In this document: piece after piece, positions 1 through 7,682 of the stretch | How the letters are laid out: each line of letters begins with the position of its first letter | Numbering within the stretch: the first letter of the stretch is position 1 | From: an uncultured Anaerolineaceae bacterium | GTDB taxonomy: Bacteria > Chloroflexota > Anaerolineae > Anaerolineales > Anaerolineaceae | DNA: 29,133 nucleotides | NCBI GenBank assembly: GCA_937894825.1 | Contig: CALCQT010000165.1 | Coordinates: 1 to 29,133, forward strand | Reading direction: 5' to 3' | Program-made: the position numbers and the translations under genes | The notes under the pieces: model-generated | Database searches by the model: none | The model's input: only the letters and a program-made list of their open reading frames with translations | Told to the model about the DNA's origin: nothing

Positions 1-210
1 CAATCTTGAAATCGCTTTTTCGTCAGGAATAAAATTCTTTGCCATCCAGTAGAAAGCCTTTGGCAAAGAGAGAATTCCGGCAAGCGGATCATATTCTGTC
101 ACCACCGAGGCAAGAAGAAACAAAACGATTACACTTAGAAACACAAGCGTAAACGTCATTTTTCTTTTAGCAAACAACGATTTGCTCCGATTCGATCTTG
201 TTTCAGTCAT
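1..210 (-). CDS. phnE: Phosphonate ABC transporter permease PhnE (N-terminal part, cut by window edge)
   Basis: This is the first 70 codons of the inner-membrane permease that would pair with PhnC and PhnD to import phosphonates. The reading frame is open from the ATG at 210 to the window edge. It has a basic N-terminus, then one hydrophobic segment at about residues 19-34 (FTLVFLSVIVLFLLAS), then a DPLAG..LPKAF.WM..NF.PDE stretch that I associate with PhnE family N-termini. A GGAGGAAAG ribosome binding site lies 9 bases upstream, and the start is only 4 bases after the phnC stop. The conserved permease loop and remaining membrane segments are outside the window. Identity rests largely on position directly after phnD and phnC. 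Confidence 0.8.
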   Translation of the reverse strand, partial: MTETRSNRSKSLFAKRKMTFTLVFLSVIVLFLLASVVTEYDPLAGILSLPKAFYWMAKNFIPDEKAISRL

Positions 211-214
211 AACG

Positions 215-1018
215 CTACTTTCCTCCCTCATCAACGTCAATGATGAGTTGCCCTTCCTCCGACTGATAAATCTCATGGATTTTCTTCTTATCAAGATTTT
301 CAGTGAGTCCATCGTACACAACGCAGCCCGCTGTAATACCGATAACCCGTTCGGAATATTTCAAAGCAACGTCCACCTGGTGCAGGTTGAGAATGCAGGT
401 AATACGCATCGTTTCATTGATCGCTTTGAGATAGTCCATAATCACTCTGGCTGAACTCGGGTCCAGTGAGGCGATTGGCTCATCACACAGGATTAAGCGT
501 GGTTCCTGCATCAGCGCTCTGGCGATACCCACACGCTGCATCTGTCCGCCCGACAGTTCATCACAGCGTTTATAGGCCTGATCAGCAAGACCAAGGCGAT
601 CCAATATCTCAAATGCCTGCTCTTTTTCGGCCTCCGTGTAATAACCGACCACGCCGCTCAGCGTGGATTTATGCCCTAACCGGCCATGCAGCACATTTTC
701 AATAACGCTCAGCCGGTTGACCAGATTGTAGTGCTGAAAAATCATCCCAGTTCTGGTGCGAACCCAGCGCAGATCTTTTCCTGTTACATGGGTAATATCC
801 CTGCCGTCAAAAAGAATCTCACCCTCCGTTGCGTCAACCAGACGGTTAATGCAGCGCAAAAGTGTTGATTTCCCCGCTCCGGAAGGTCCAATTACGGAGA
901 CAAATTCACCTTCCTCAACCGAGATATTGACGTCCTGCAGCGCATGTACAGTATTATCGTAAGTTTTTCCGACTTTTTTTAATGTAAGAATGGTCGAATT
1001 TTGTTTTTCCTGATCCAT
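215..1018 (-). CDS. phnC: Phosphonate ABC transporter ATP-binding protein PhnC
   Basis: This is the ATPase of the PhnCDE importer, acting on the cytoplasmic face of the membrane. Visible motifs are Walker A GPSGAGKST (about residues 44-52), the ABC signature LSGGQMQRVGIARAL, Walker B LILCDEPIASLD and a C-terminal switch His in LHQVDVA. I chose the ATG at 1018 (MDQEKQ, 267 aa) because AAGGAAC sits just upstream of it; a frame starting at 1078 adds 20 residues with no homology value. The length fits PhnC, usually about 250-260 aa. The gene lies 163 bases downstream of phnD, with a strong stem-loop between them, and is followed after 4 bases by phnE. Confidence 0.93.
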   Translation of the reverse strand: MDQEKQNSTILTLKKVGKTYDNTVHALQDVNISVEEGEFVSVIGPSGAGKSTLLRCINRLVDATEGEILFDGRDITHVTGKDLRWVRTRTGMIFQHYNLVNRLSVIENVLHGRLGHKSTLSGVVGYYTEAEKEQAFEILDRLGLADQAYKRCDELSGGQMQRVGIARALMQEPRLILCDEPIASLDPSSARVIMDYLKAINETMRITCILNLHQVDVALKYSERVIGITAGCVVYDGLTENLDKKKIHEIYQSEEGQLIIDVDEGGK

Positions 1019-1130
1019 CTGGGTTCCTTGTTTCTGCAGTCCGCGAATATGTCTTTGATCCCATCGCTTGATCCGCAAATTGATAATTCTTATCCTATAA
1101 ATAAAGCCATACGCTTTCGACGGTCAGACC

Positions 1131-1161
1131 TGGGACGCGCACGAAAAATATGCGCGTCCCA
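1131..1161 (-). other. Intercistronic stem-loop between phnD and phnC
   Basis: Perfect 11-bp inverted repeat (TGGGACGCGCA / TGCGCGTCCCA) around a 9-base loop, GC-rich, lying 20 bases past the phnD stop. On the minus strand it is not followed by a T run, so it is unlikely to be a full terminator. Stem-loops in this position commonly protect the upstream mRNA of a binding-protein gene and so raise its level over the ATPase and permease; that role is inferred here. Confidence 0.7.
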
Positions 1162-1181
1162 ATCTTAATTACAACTTTGAC

Positions 1182-2216
1182 TTATTTCATTTCCCGAATC
1201 GGGTTGTACCAGGCGTCTTCAGCCAAAACGAACCGTTCGTTGTTGGTCTTCTTGAACAAGCCAACTTTGCCGGAATCCTTGACGAAGAAAATCTGACCAT
1301 TCGCGGCAACTTCGTCAGAGGTGAAGAGATCCTGAATTTTCTGGACATCTTCGGCGCTCAGTGTTTTCGCGTTATAAACAAAAGGACCATTCAAAACCGG
1401 TGTTGAGGTGATGATGACAAATTCTTTGCCGGTCAATGTGTCAAACGGAGCGGAAGCGTCAGCATTTACGGTATAAACGGCGCCGACTTTGTTTTCTTCG
1501 CCGGCAGTAACTTTGGCGTACGGAGCAAGTTCAGTGTCGCAGAAGGCAGCGACATCGGCTTTGCCGGTCAACAGGTTGACCGCTGAACCCTGATGGGAAC
1601 CGCCGAACAGAACTTCTGAGAAGAGCAGGTCGCTGCCGCCTTCAACAATGTCGTCCGCAGTGATTCCAGCCCATTTTTCGGTCGCGCCGAAGAAGCTGAG
1701 GATGCTGTTGCTGGGAACTTTGAAGCCGGAGGTGGAGCTGTTGCTGACAAAGGAGATGCGTTTTCCTTCAATTTTGGCGAGTGAGAAATCTGCACCATCT
1801 TTGTAGTTTTCTTCGTCGCCTTTGTTCACGGTCAGCCAGGAATAGTAAATGGCGTCGTCAAGGGTACCGGAAGCGCCGGAGTTTACGAACAGCAATTTGG
1901 CATCTTCGCTTTTGTTGGCGGCTTCGATATAACCCTGCGCACCCATGAAGGCGATCTGGGCTGTTCCGTTGGCAATCGCTTCAATCGCGATGGCATAGTC
2001 GGTGGTCAGTTTGTGCTCAACCTTTTTTCCGGTGGCCTGGGTGATCAGGTTGCCAAATTCCTGCCGGGCCGGTTCATAGTCAGCGGCAGATTCGTTCGGA
2101 TACCATACAAATGTGATGGTATCGTCGGCGGCTTCTGTGTTGGCGGTAACAAACAGCGCGGCAACCAGAATCAAAGCAAATACTGCAAAATACTTAACAA
2201 ATTTTTCGATTTTCAT
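1182..2216 (-). CDS. phnD: Phosphonate ABC transporter substrate-binding protein PhnD
   Basis: Extracytoplasmic binding protein (344 aa) that captures phosphonates, or possibly phosphite or phosphate esters, for PhnCE. The N-terminus is a signal peptide: basic MKIEK, hydrophobic core at about residues 10-24, and a cleavage-like TEAA at 27-30. No lipobox cysteine is present. The mature protein shows the PhnD/PtxB-type fold features: FVWYPNESAADYEP, then TTDYAIAIEAIANGTAQIAFMG, an SNSSTSGFKVPS segment corresponding to the phosphonate-binding Ser/Thr loop, and FGGSHQGSAVNLLTGKADVAA. A GAAGGA ribosome binding site lies 5-10 bases before the ATG. A 205-bp gap separates it from the upstream acyltransferase gene, so an extra promoter is possible, but I could not identify one. 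Confidence 0.92.
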   Translation of the reverse strand: MKIEKFVKYFAVFALILVAALFVTANTEAADDTITFVWYPNESAADYEPARQEFGNLITQATGKKVEHKLTTDYAIAIEAIANGTAQIAFMGAQGYIEAANKSEDAKLLFVNSGASGTLDDAIYYSWLTVNKGDEENYKDGADFSLAKIEGKRISFVSNSSTSGFKVPSNSILSFFGATEKWAGITADDIVEGGSDLLFSEVLFGGSHQGSAVNLLTGKADVAAFCDTELAPYAKVTAGEENKVGAVYTVNADASAPFDTLTGKEFVIITSTPVLNGPFVYNAKTLSAEDVQKIQDLFTSDEVAANGQIFFVKDSGKVGLFKKTNNERFVLAEDAWYNPIREMK

Positions 2217-2275
2217 TTCTTCCTTCTTTCAAAATAAATAAAATTATTTATAGCTACCATTCGAAGACAATCGCT

Positions 2276-2298
2276 TTGTTTGGCCAGTTGCCAAACAA
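2276..2298. other. Stem-loop in the phnD leader region
   Basis: A 9-bp perfect inverted repeat (TTGTTTGGC / GCCAAACAA) around a 5-base loop. A T-rich tract follows on the plus strand, but no plus-strand gene ends here. On the coding (minus) strand it lies in the untranslated stretch about 60 bases before phnD. It could act in mRNA processing or stability, or block 5' reading; nothing visible decides between these. Confidence 0.5.
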
Positions 2299-2328
2299 GC
2301 TTTTTATCATTTTTTCAGCGCCCACGTT

Positions 2329-2348
2329 TCAATGCATAGTCCTCCTCT
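2329..2348 (-). other. Strong ribosome binding site followed by a two-codon ORF
   Basis: On the minus strand an AGAGGAGG sequence is spaced 3 bases from ATG-CAT-TGA, a Met-His-stop minimal reading frame. It sits about 75 bases after the acyltransferase stop and about 110 bases before phnD. It may be a chance match, the damaged start of a lost gene, or a minimal upstream ORF. The ribosome binding site is stronger than that of phnD itself. Confidence 0.35.
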
Positions 2349-2421
2349 GGAACATAAGCTTTTCTAAACCGGTAGAAACCAATTGTTAAGCAAGTAGGCA
2401 AATTGATTAATACGGAAATGG

Positions 2422-3051
2422 TCAAATGATTTGTCCATTTCCGGTTCTTCCGCGATATTTTTTACAAAACGCTTCAATATTACTGAAGTCGGCAAGCCGT
2501 TCTTTCAGCTCCGCATGTGACCAATCCCACCAACGGCTGGATTGTATTGCCTGGATAATTTCGGGAAAAAATCGATAGTTAAAATAATGTGCCGGAACGC
2601 CTGCCACAACTTCGTAAGGAGCGACATCTTTCGTCACAACGGCCATCGAACCGATCACAGCGCCATTCCCAATCGTCACACCGCCCATAATAACGGCGTT
2701 ATATCCGATCCAAACATCATTCCCGATCACGACCTGTTTCTTTCTGCGCCAGTTGAAAAACTCTTCATCATCCTGCCCTAAGCCATATTGGGCACAGCGG
2801 TAGGTAAAATGATTTTGGGCCACACGCGTATAAGCCGGATGCTGCCCCGGATTAATCCTGGCATTCGTAGCAATAGAAACAAATTTTCCAATATCAGCGT
2901 AAATGATTTCGTTATAACGTCCGCAATAGGAATAATCCCCGATTTTGCTTTCGGTAATATCACAACCCTGACCGATTTCCACATAACGGCCAATTTCGGT
3001 CTGGACGACATTTGCTTCAGGATGAATCTGCGGATCATTCCCGAGGATCAT
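2422..3051 (-). CDS. Phosphonate-metabolism hexapeptide-repeat acyltransferase
   Basis: A 209-aa left-handed beta-helix protein of the xenobiotic/chloramphenicol acetyltransferase type, matching the transferase family often encoded inside C-P lyase operons. Visible features are an N-terminal run of imperfect hexapeptides ([32 protein letters not shown]), an NPGQHP motif, and the C-terminal repeats [20 protein letters not shown] and [24 protein letters not shown] basic and aromatic C-terminal tail follows. Its start overlaps the stop of the PHP gene by 4 bases (ATGA), implying coupled translation. The acceptor substrate is unknown. By analogy with the unrelated acetyltransferase PhnO of E. coli it may acylate aminoalkylphosphonates, but that is inference. 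Confidence 0.85.
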   Translation of the reverse strand: MILGNDPQIHPEANVVQTEIGRYVEIGQGCDITESKIGDYSYCGRYNEIIYADIGKFVSIATNARINPGQHPAYTRVAQNHFTYRCAQYGLGQDDEEFFNWRRKKQVVIGNDVWIGYNAVIMGGVTIGNGAVIGSMAVVTKDVAPYEVVAGVPAHYFNYRFFPEIIQAIQSSRWWDWSHAELKERLADFSNIEAFCKKYRGRTGNGQII

Positions 3052-3986
3052 AGGGTCAAACCTCGATACGACGCTATTTCAATAGGGGGTTTTCCGTTTG
3101 TCATAAACGGAGGAGTCTCTTCCTGTGAATGCGTGATCAGTTTGTTCGATCCATCTGTCGGAGAAAGTCTGCATCCAAGTCCTGCTGAATCGCCGAACGT
3201 GCCATGAAAATCGCTGCCGCCGGTCATAAAAAGCTGATATTGTTCCGCCAGTGCTCGAATCCGGATCAAATCCGCTTCTGTGTGATCGGGATGGTTCAGT
3301 TCCAGGCCGTCCAGACCATCTGGAACTAACTCAGGGATCAGATCGAAGGAGTCGAGCTGTCCGGGATGCGCAAGCACCGCCAAGCCACCATCAGCCTTGA
3401 TCGCCCGGATCGCGTCATGCACATCACAGTATTCAATGTCGCCTGCGGCGATCCCGTACCCTTTGAAAAGCTTTCGGTACAATGCCTGATACGCTGGGGA
3501 TTCGAATGGCGCCTCGGTAATGGAGGCCATGATAAACTGTTTGTATAAAACCCCGCTGTCTTTTGTCAGACGCCTGATAAGGGCATTATCAATGGGATAA
3601 CCGGCCGCCCAGATTTTATCCAACTGCCGATGCGAGTGTGCATCCCGTTTTGTCAACGTTTCGTCACAAATACGATTGATATGAACTGCAGGCAGTCTGT
3701 ATTGATATCCGAGGATATGCACCTTCCGGTTACGTTTATAGTCGAATGCAGAGATCTCAATTCCCGGTATCAAGTGGATTTTGTTCTGGCAAGCCGTTTC
3801 CAATGCCACCGTATAAGTTCGTGTGGTGTCATGATCCGTAAAGGAAAGATGCGTGATTCCGACTGCGGCAGCCGTTGAACATATTTCCGAAACAGTACAG
3901 GAACCATCCGAATAAGTGCTATGAACATGTGCGTCCAGTTTGATCATTTCGCCAGTCATCATCTCATCCTTTCTCTCAAAAACCAT
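3048..3986 (-). CDS. PHP-family cyclic phosphodiesterase (probable phosphoribosyl 1,2-cyclic phosphate hydrolase)
   Basis: A PHP-domain metal-dependent phosphoesterase of 312 aa. It shows the PHP metal motifs in order: [30 protein letters not shown] and GSDFHG. An Eggerthella lenta PHP protein is known to hydrolyse both ester bonds of 5-phosphoribosyl 1,2-cyclic phosphate, the C-P lyase product, to ribose 5-phosphate and phosphate. The position here, directly between phnL and the acyltransferase in an operon with no visible phnP or phnN, makes the same role likely. The start at 3986 has GAGAGGAAACAGG upstream; an alternative ATG at 3962 also has AAAGGA nearby and would begin just before the first His motif. 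The stop overlaps the next start by 4 bases. Confidence 0.85.
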   Translation of the reverse strand: MVFERKDEMMTGEMIKLDAHVHSTYSDGSCTVSEICSTAAAVGITHLSFTDHDTTRTYTVALETACQNKIHLIPGIEISAFDYKRNRKVHILGYQYRLPAVHINRICDETLTKRDAHSHRQLDKIWAAGYPIDNALIRRLTKDSGVLYKQFIMASITEAPFESPAYQALYRKLFKGYGIAAGDIEYCDVHDAIRAIKADGGLAVLAHPGQLDSFDLIPELVPDGLDGLELNHPDHTEADLIRIRALAEQYQLFMTGGSDFHGTFGDSAGLGCRLSPTDGSNKLITHSQEETPPFMTNGKPPIEIASYRGLTL

Positions 3987-4018
3987 CCTGTTTCCTCTCT
4001 CTGCCTTATCTTGACCGA

Positions 4019-4720
4019 TTAACCTTCTGTGTCAGCGGTTTCTACGATGCTTTCCATCGTGTAAACCTGATCGCACAATCCTTCCATAAAAGCCAGGTCG
4101 TGAAAAATGCCGATCATGGTCGTCCCATGCTGTTTAAGTTTCTCAATCGCCTCTCGTACCTTATATTTCGAAGCGTCATCCAGACTTGCCGTCGGTTCAT
4201 CCAGAAGCAACAGGCGCGGTTGCTTGACCACAGCTCTGGCAATATTCAGACGGATCTTTTCGCCGCCCGAAAAAGTCAGCGGATAGTTGTCCCATAATTC
4301 TTCCGGCAAATCAAAAAATCGCAGTGCGTCCTGAGCAATCGGTTTTGCGTTTTCCTCATCAAGCCCCATCTCCCAAAGTGCTTTTTCCACCAATTCAAGC
4401 GCACTGCGTCTCGGCATAATATGCAGAAATTGAGAAACATAGCCGATCTCATTTTTCCGCAATGTAACCATCTTTTGTATATCAGCCGAAATCAGGTCAA
4501 TTCTGCCAAATGCGGCGGAGTCATACCAAATGTGACCGGACTGTGGCAGATAGGTACGATAAATACTTTTCAGAATGGTTGATTTTCCGCTGCCGCTCCG
4601 TCCGACAATCCCCAGAAACTCCCCCGTTTTTACCTCAAAACTGACCGAATGAATCGCCGGGATGGATCGCTGTAAGTGATGAATATAAAAACTCTTTTTT
4701 AGGTTTTCTACGCGAATCAT
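4019..4720 (-). CDS. phnL: C-P lyase ABC-type ATPase PhnL
   Basis: A 233-aa ABC ATPase subunit associated with the C-P lyase core rather than with a membrane transporter. It is required for phosphonate use in E. coli and binds on top of PhnK in the complex. Motifs are Walker A GRSGSGKST (about residues 40-48), Q-loop GYVSQFLHIMPR, signature FSGGEKIRLNIARA, Walker B LLLLDEPTASLD and switch His FHD. The Q-loop wording and length are typical of PhnL. Its start overlaps the phnM stop by 4 bases (ATGA), and the PHP gene follows after 32 bases. Confidence 0.93.
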   Translation of the reverse strand: MIRVENLKKSFYIHHLQRSIPAIHSVSFEVKTGEFLGIVGRSGSGKSTILKSIYRTYLPQSGHIWYDSAAFGRIDLISADIQKMVTLRKNEIGYVSQFLHIMPRRSALELVEKALWEMGLDEENAKPIAQDALRFFDLPEELWDNYPLTFSGGEKIRLNIARAVVKQPRLLLLDEPTASLDDASKYKVREAIEKLKQHGTTMIGIFHDLAFMEGLCDQVYTMESIVETADTEG

Positions 4721-5922
4721 AGGACGACTCCTTTCTTTATTCGAGAGGAGCTTTGGAAAAGAAGGTTTCCATCCACAAAACAGCTCGCCACATAGGGGAT
4801 ACGATCGATTTCTCTGACGATCAGGAGATCTGCTTTCTTTCCGGGTTGAAGAGAGCCGGTATCCTGGTCCATCCCGACTGCTTTCGCCGGATTCAGAGAG
4901 ACCTTTCCAACCATCTCAGGCAGCGGAAGATTGAATTCATGAACCAGCTTGAACACGCTCTGCAACAACGCCGCCGGATAATAATCGCTGCACAAAATAT
5001 CGATCGTGTCCGCCAAAATAGCCTCGGTCATACTGAGATTACCCGAATGTGACTTTCCCAGTAGAATGTTGGGGCTGCCGCCCACGGTCATCATGCCCAG
5101 GTCCTTCGCTTTTTTGGCTACCTCCAGGGTGATCGGAAATTCGCTGATGTTGATCCCCAGGTCATGAATTAAGCACACTTTTTCGAGCGTGTCATCATCA
5201 TGAGAGGCCACGGCGGTACCATTTTTGTGAGCCAAATCCACCAATTCACGAATGCTTTCCCACGTCAACACGTCACCATTCATTCCGTCGGCTGTGAACT
5301 GTTCTACCAGTTCTGCCTGATCCCCGGAAATTTTTATATACTCTTGAATTGCCTTGAGGAAGACTGCAGGATCCCGATATTGTCCTTGTCCCGGTCTGTG
5401 GTTCATAAAGGAAAGCAGATCCACCATCCCACTTTCAAGATAGGAACGAAGGTCTGCCACTTTTCCGACGCTGTCAATCTCAAAGCGGAGGTGAAGCTTG
5501 TTGTGAATCCATTGCCCTGATATCTTTTCCTTTGAAATGCTGGTAATCATCTGACCGACATTTTCATTCCGCCGGATCGGCTTCGGATCAAACAGATCTG
5601 TATCCAGCATAGACAGGCTGTGAAAGATTGTCGTAACCCCGTGCATCATCAGCATGCGCTGGACCTCATGAAGACTGATCGAAAAATCCATCAGAGCCGT
5701 GGAGCGCGGAGATGTCACCGTTTCAATGTAATCGGAATGAATATCAATGAAACCCGGCAGGATATAACCCCCTGCCGCGTCAACAACGGTTTCTGAATCC
5801 GCTGAGCGGAACACGCGGCCGTTGGTGAGCAGCTCAACAATTCTGTCATCCTGTACAATAACAGAACAGTTTTCCAAAACTTCGGTTTCTGTGACAACCC
5901 TGCCGTTCTCAATCACCATCAT
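4717..5922 (-). CDS. phnM: RPnTP pyrophosphohydrolase PhnM
   Basis: Amidohydrolase-superfamily enzyme (401 aa) that removes pyrophosphate from alpha-D-ribose 1-methylphosphonate 5-triphosphate, giving the 5-phosphate substrate of PhnJ. Diagnostic features are the PhnM-type metal motif GFIDIHSDYIE (His62, Asp64), the LHEVQRMLMMHGVTTIFHSLS segment, FMNHRPGQGQYRD, ASHDDDT, and the C-terminal CSDYYPAALLQS followed by NPAKAVGM..TGSL.PGKKADL. The start carries AAGGGA about 9 bases upstream and lies 69 bases after phnK. PhnM precedes phnL here, unlike the E. coli order phnKLM. Confidence 0.95.
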   Translation of the reverse strand: MMVIENGRVVTETEVLENCSVIVQDDRIVELLTNGRVFRSADSETVVDAAGGYILPGFIDIHSDYIETVTSPRSTALMDFSISLHEVQRMLMMHGVTTIFHSLSMLDTDLFDPKPIRRNENVGQMITSISKEKISGQWIHNKLHLRFEIDSVGKVADLRSYLESGMVDLLSFMNHRPGQGQYRDPAVFLKAIQEYIKISGDQAELVEQFTADGMNGDVLTWESIRELVDLAHKNGTAVASHDDDTLEKVCLIHDLGINISEFPITLEVAKKAKDLGMMTVGGSPNILLGKSHSGNLSMTEAILADTIDILCSDYYPAALLQSVFKLVHEFNLPLPEMVGKVSLNPAKAVGMDQDTGSLQPGKKADLLIVREIDRIPYVASCFVDGNLLFQSSSRIKKGVVL

Positions 5923-5991
5923 TCAAGCATTCCCTTTTTCGATAAAACAATTTTCAATTCTTCTCAGTACGCGAGCGAACAAGCTGAGCCG

Positions 5992-6834
5992 CTAAAGCAA
6001 CGAATAAACCAACTGCTGCGTATATGGATGCTGTGGATCTTCCAACACCTGATCGGTCAGACCTTCCTCAATAATCCTCCCATTCAGCATGACAATCGTG
6101 CGGTCCGCCAGCATCCGGACAACCGACAAATCATGGGATACCAGCAGAATACTATTCTTCCGTTCCCGTTGGATTTTTTGGATCAACTCTAAAACGTCAG
6201 CCTGGACGGACAAATCCAGCCCGGTGGTAACTTCATCCAGTAAGAGGATGGGCGGTTCATTGGCCAATGCTTTGGCAATCTGCACTCTTTGTTGCATCCC
6301 GCCGGAAAAATGAGACGGACTATCTTTCCGTCTGATCAGCGGAATATGAACCTGTTCCAGTAAGGTATCGCCTCGCTCCACCATGGAATGCACCTGGCGA
6401 TTCCCCGCGGCAATCATTTTTTCAGCGATATTACTCTGAGCGGAAAAATTCATTTTCAGTCCCATCATGGGATTTTGGTACACCATCCCTAATAACATGT
6501 TCCGCACCCATTTTTGCTGCTGACTTGAACTGAGAAAAAGATTTTCTTCCCCACTGTGATAAGCTTCGAGAAAGTATTCCCCGCTGGTAGCTTCGCTGTC
6601 AAAATACAACGCCTGCATCAGAGTAGATTTTCCGCTGCCACTCTCGCCAACAATTCCGACAATCTCACCCTGATAGAGAGAAAGTGAAATATCCTGACAA
6701 GCATAAACAGTGCGGCATTTCGGACAATACCCCTGCCTGCGATTCTCCGGCTTCCCGTCACAATGAGCACAGCCTTTGCCGAAGGTTTTGTTGAAATCTT
6801 TCAGGATCAGGATCGGTTTTTGTTGTTCGCTCAT
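5992..6834 (-). CDS. phnK: C-P lyase ABC-type ATPase PhnK with cysteine-rich insertion
   Basis: A 280-aa ABC ATPase that docks on PhnJ in the C-P lyase core complex. Motifs are Walker A GESGSGKST (residues 63-71), Q-loop MVYQNPMMGLKMNFS, signature FSGGMQQRVQIAKAL, Walker B LLLDEVTTGLD and switch SHDLSV. Compared with E. coli PhnK (about 252 aa) it carries roughly 28 extra residues between beta strand 1 and Walker A. These hold cysteines 22, 25, 37, 40 and 46 in a CX2C-X11-CX2C-X5-C pattern like a small zinc ribbon or metal site. Walker B has Glu-Val-Thr after Asp instead of the usual Glu-Pro-Thr. The start overlaps the phnJ stop by 4 bases. Confidence 0.93.
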   Translation of the reverse strand: MSEQQKPILILKDFNKTFGKGCAHCDGKPENRRQGYCPKCRTVYACQDISLSLYQGEIVGIVGESGSGKSTLMQALYFDSEATSGEYFLEAYHSGEENLFLSSSQQQKWVRNMLLGMVYQNPMMGLKMNFSAQSNIAEKMIAAGNRQVHSMVERGDTLLEQVHIPLIRRKDSPSHFSGGMQQRVQIAKALANEPPILLLDEVTTGLDLSVQADVLELIQKIQRERKNSILLVSHDLSVVRMLADRTIVMLNGRIIEEGLTDQVLEDPQHPYTQQLVYSLL

Positions 6835-7682
6835 ACTGTACCCGCTCCTTCGTCCCGGTTCAAAAACTCCAGCAAATAGCTTGAGTCGTTTGTCTGGTAA
6901 TAGACCTCGCCCGTGGCCTCGTCGATCAGCTCATCCAGATACACATTCTCCAAACCGGTCAGACGGCATTTTTTACCGACGAACCGCTCCCGCTGGAACG
7001 GATAATCATCAAAAGCAAGCGAGACCACTTTGGTATAAGGCGGAACCGCATAGATTTTCTTTTCCCGTCCTGCCCCGAACAACATCAAGGCAGGATTGTG
7101 ATCCAATTTCGGATTATCAAAGCGCGGAATGGGCGTAGGTGCCATCACATAGCGATCGTTGACAAATACCGGATGATCCGCACCGGTCGCCGCCTGCCCA
7201 TAGCACATAATATCCTCAAAAAGTTTGAGCCAGGCGCCGCTATAATCCGCTTCGGCATGAAGTTTTTTGGTTTTATATTCGCTGGGTTCAACATTCCGCA
7301 ATGGTTCCGGCAGCGGGACCTGCAAAATAAGGATTTGCCCTTCTTTTAACGGTTGTTCAGGAACACGATGGCGGGTTTGAATCAGCGTAGCCTCAGTGGT
7401 ATGGATGGTTGACGCAACGTCAGTCGTTTCCTGAATCAAATTTCGCAGGCTTACGGCATTGACAGATTCATCGGAGCCCTGATCAATGACTTTGATGATG
7501 TCGTCTTTTCCAACCAAAGACAGTGTAATCTGCAGTCCTCCGGTTCCCCACCCGCGTGCGATGGGCAGTTCACGAGAAGCGAAAGGCACCTGATACCCCG
7601 GAATCGCCACCGCTTTCAAAACCGCCCGGCGGATTTCCTTTTTGGAGCTTTCATCCAGAAAAGCAAAGTGGCGCTCATGCAT
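6831..7682 (-). CDS. phnJ: PhnJ, C-P lyase catalytic subunit homologue lacking most Fe-S/radical cysteines
   Basis: Homologue (283 aa) of the radical-SAM enzyme that cleaves the C-P bond of ribose 1-methylphosphonate 5-phosphate. Nearly all of the protein is well conserved against E. coli PhnJ: AVAIPGYQVPF (Gly29, equivalent to radical Gly32), GWGTGG, LIQTRHR.P, VPLPEPLR, RYVM.P.PIP, LFGAGREK.IYAVPP and the YLDE turn. However, the C-terminal CX2CX21CX5C motif is not kept. Only Cys239 (E. coli Cys241) remains; the positions of Cys244, Cys266 and Cys272 are Thr242, Thr264 and Leu270. The only other cysteine is Cys160. I chose the ATG at 7682, which overlaps the phnI stop by 8 bases and has AGAGGA upstream. 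The frame is intact, so this is not an obvious frameshift artefact. Confidence 0.93.
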   Translation of the reverse strand: MHERHFAFLDESSKKEIRRAVLKAVAIPGYQVPFASRELPIARGWGTGGLQITLSLVGKDDIIKVIDQGSDESVNAVSLRNLIQETTDVASTIHTTEATLIQTRHRVPEQPLKEGQILILQVPLPEPLRNVEPSEYKTKKLHAEADYSGAWLKLFEDIMCYGQAATGADHPVFVNDRYVMAPTPIPRFDNPKLDHNPALMLFGAGREKKIYAVPPYTKVVSLAFDDYPFQRERFVGKKCRLTGLENVYLDELIDEATGEVYYQTNDSSYLLEFLNRDEGAGTV

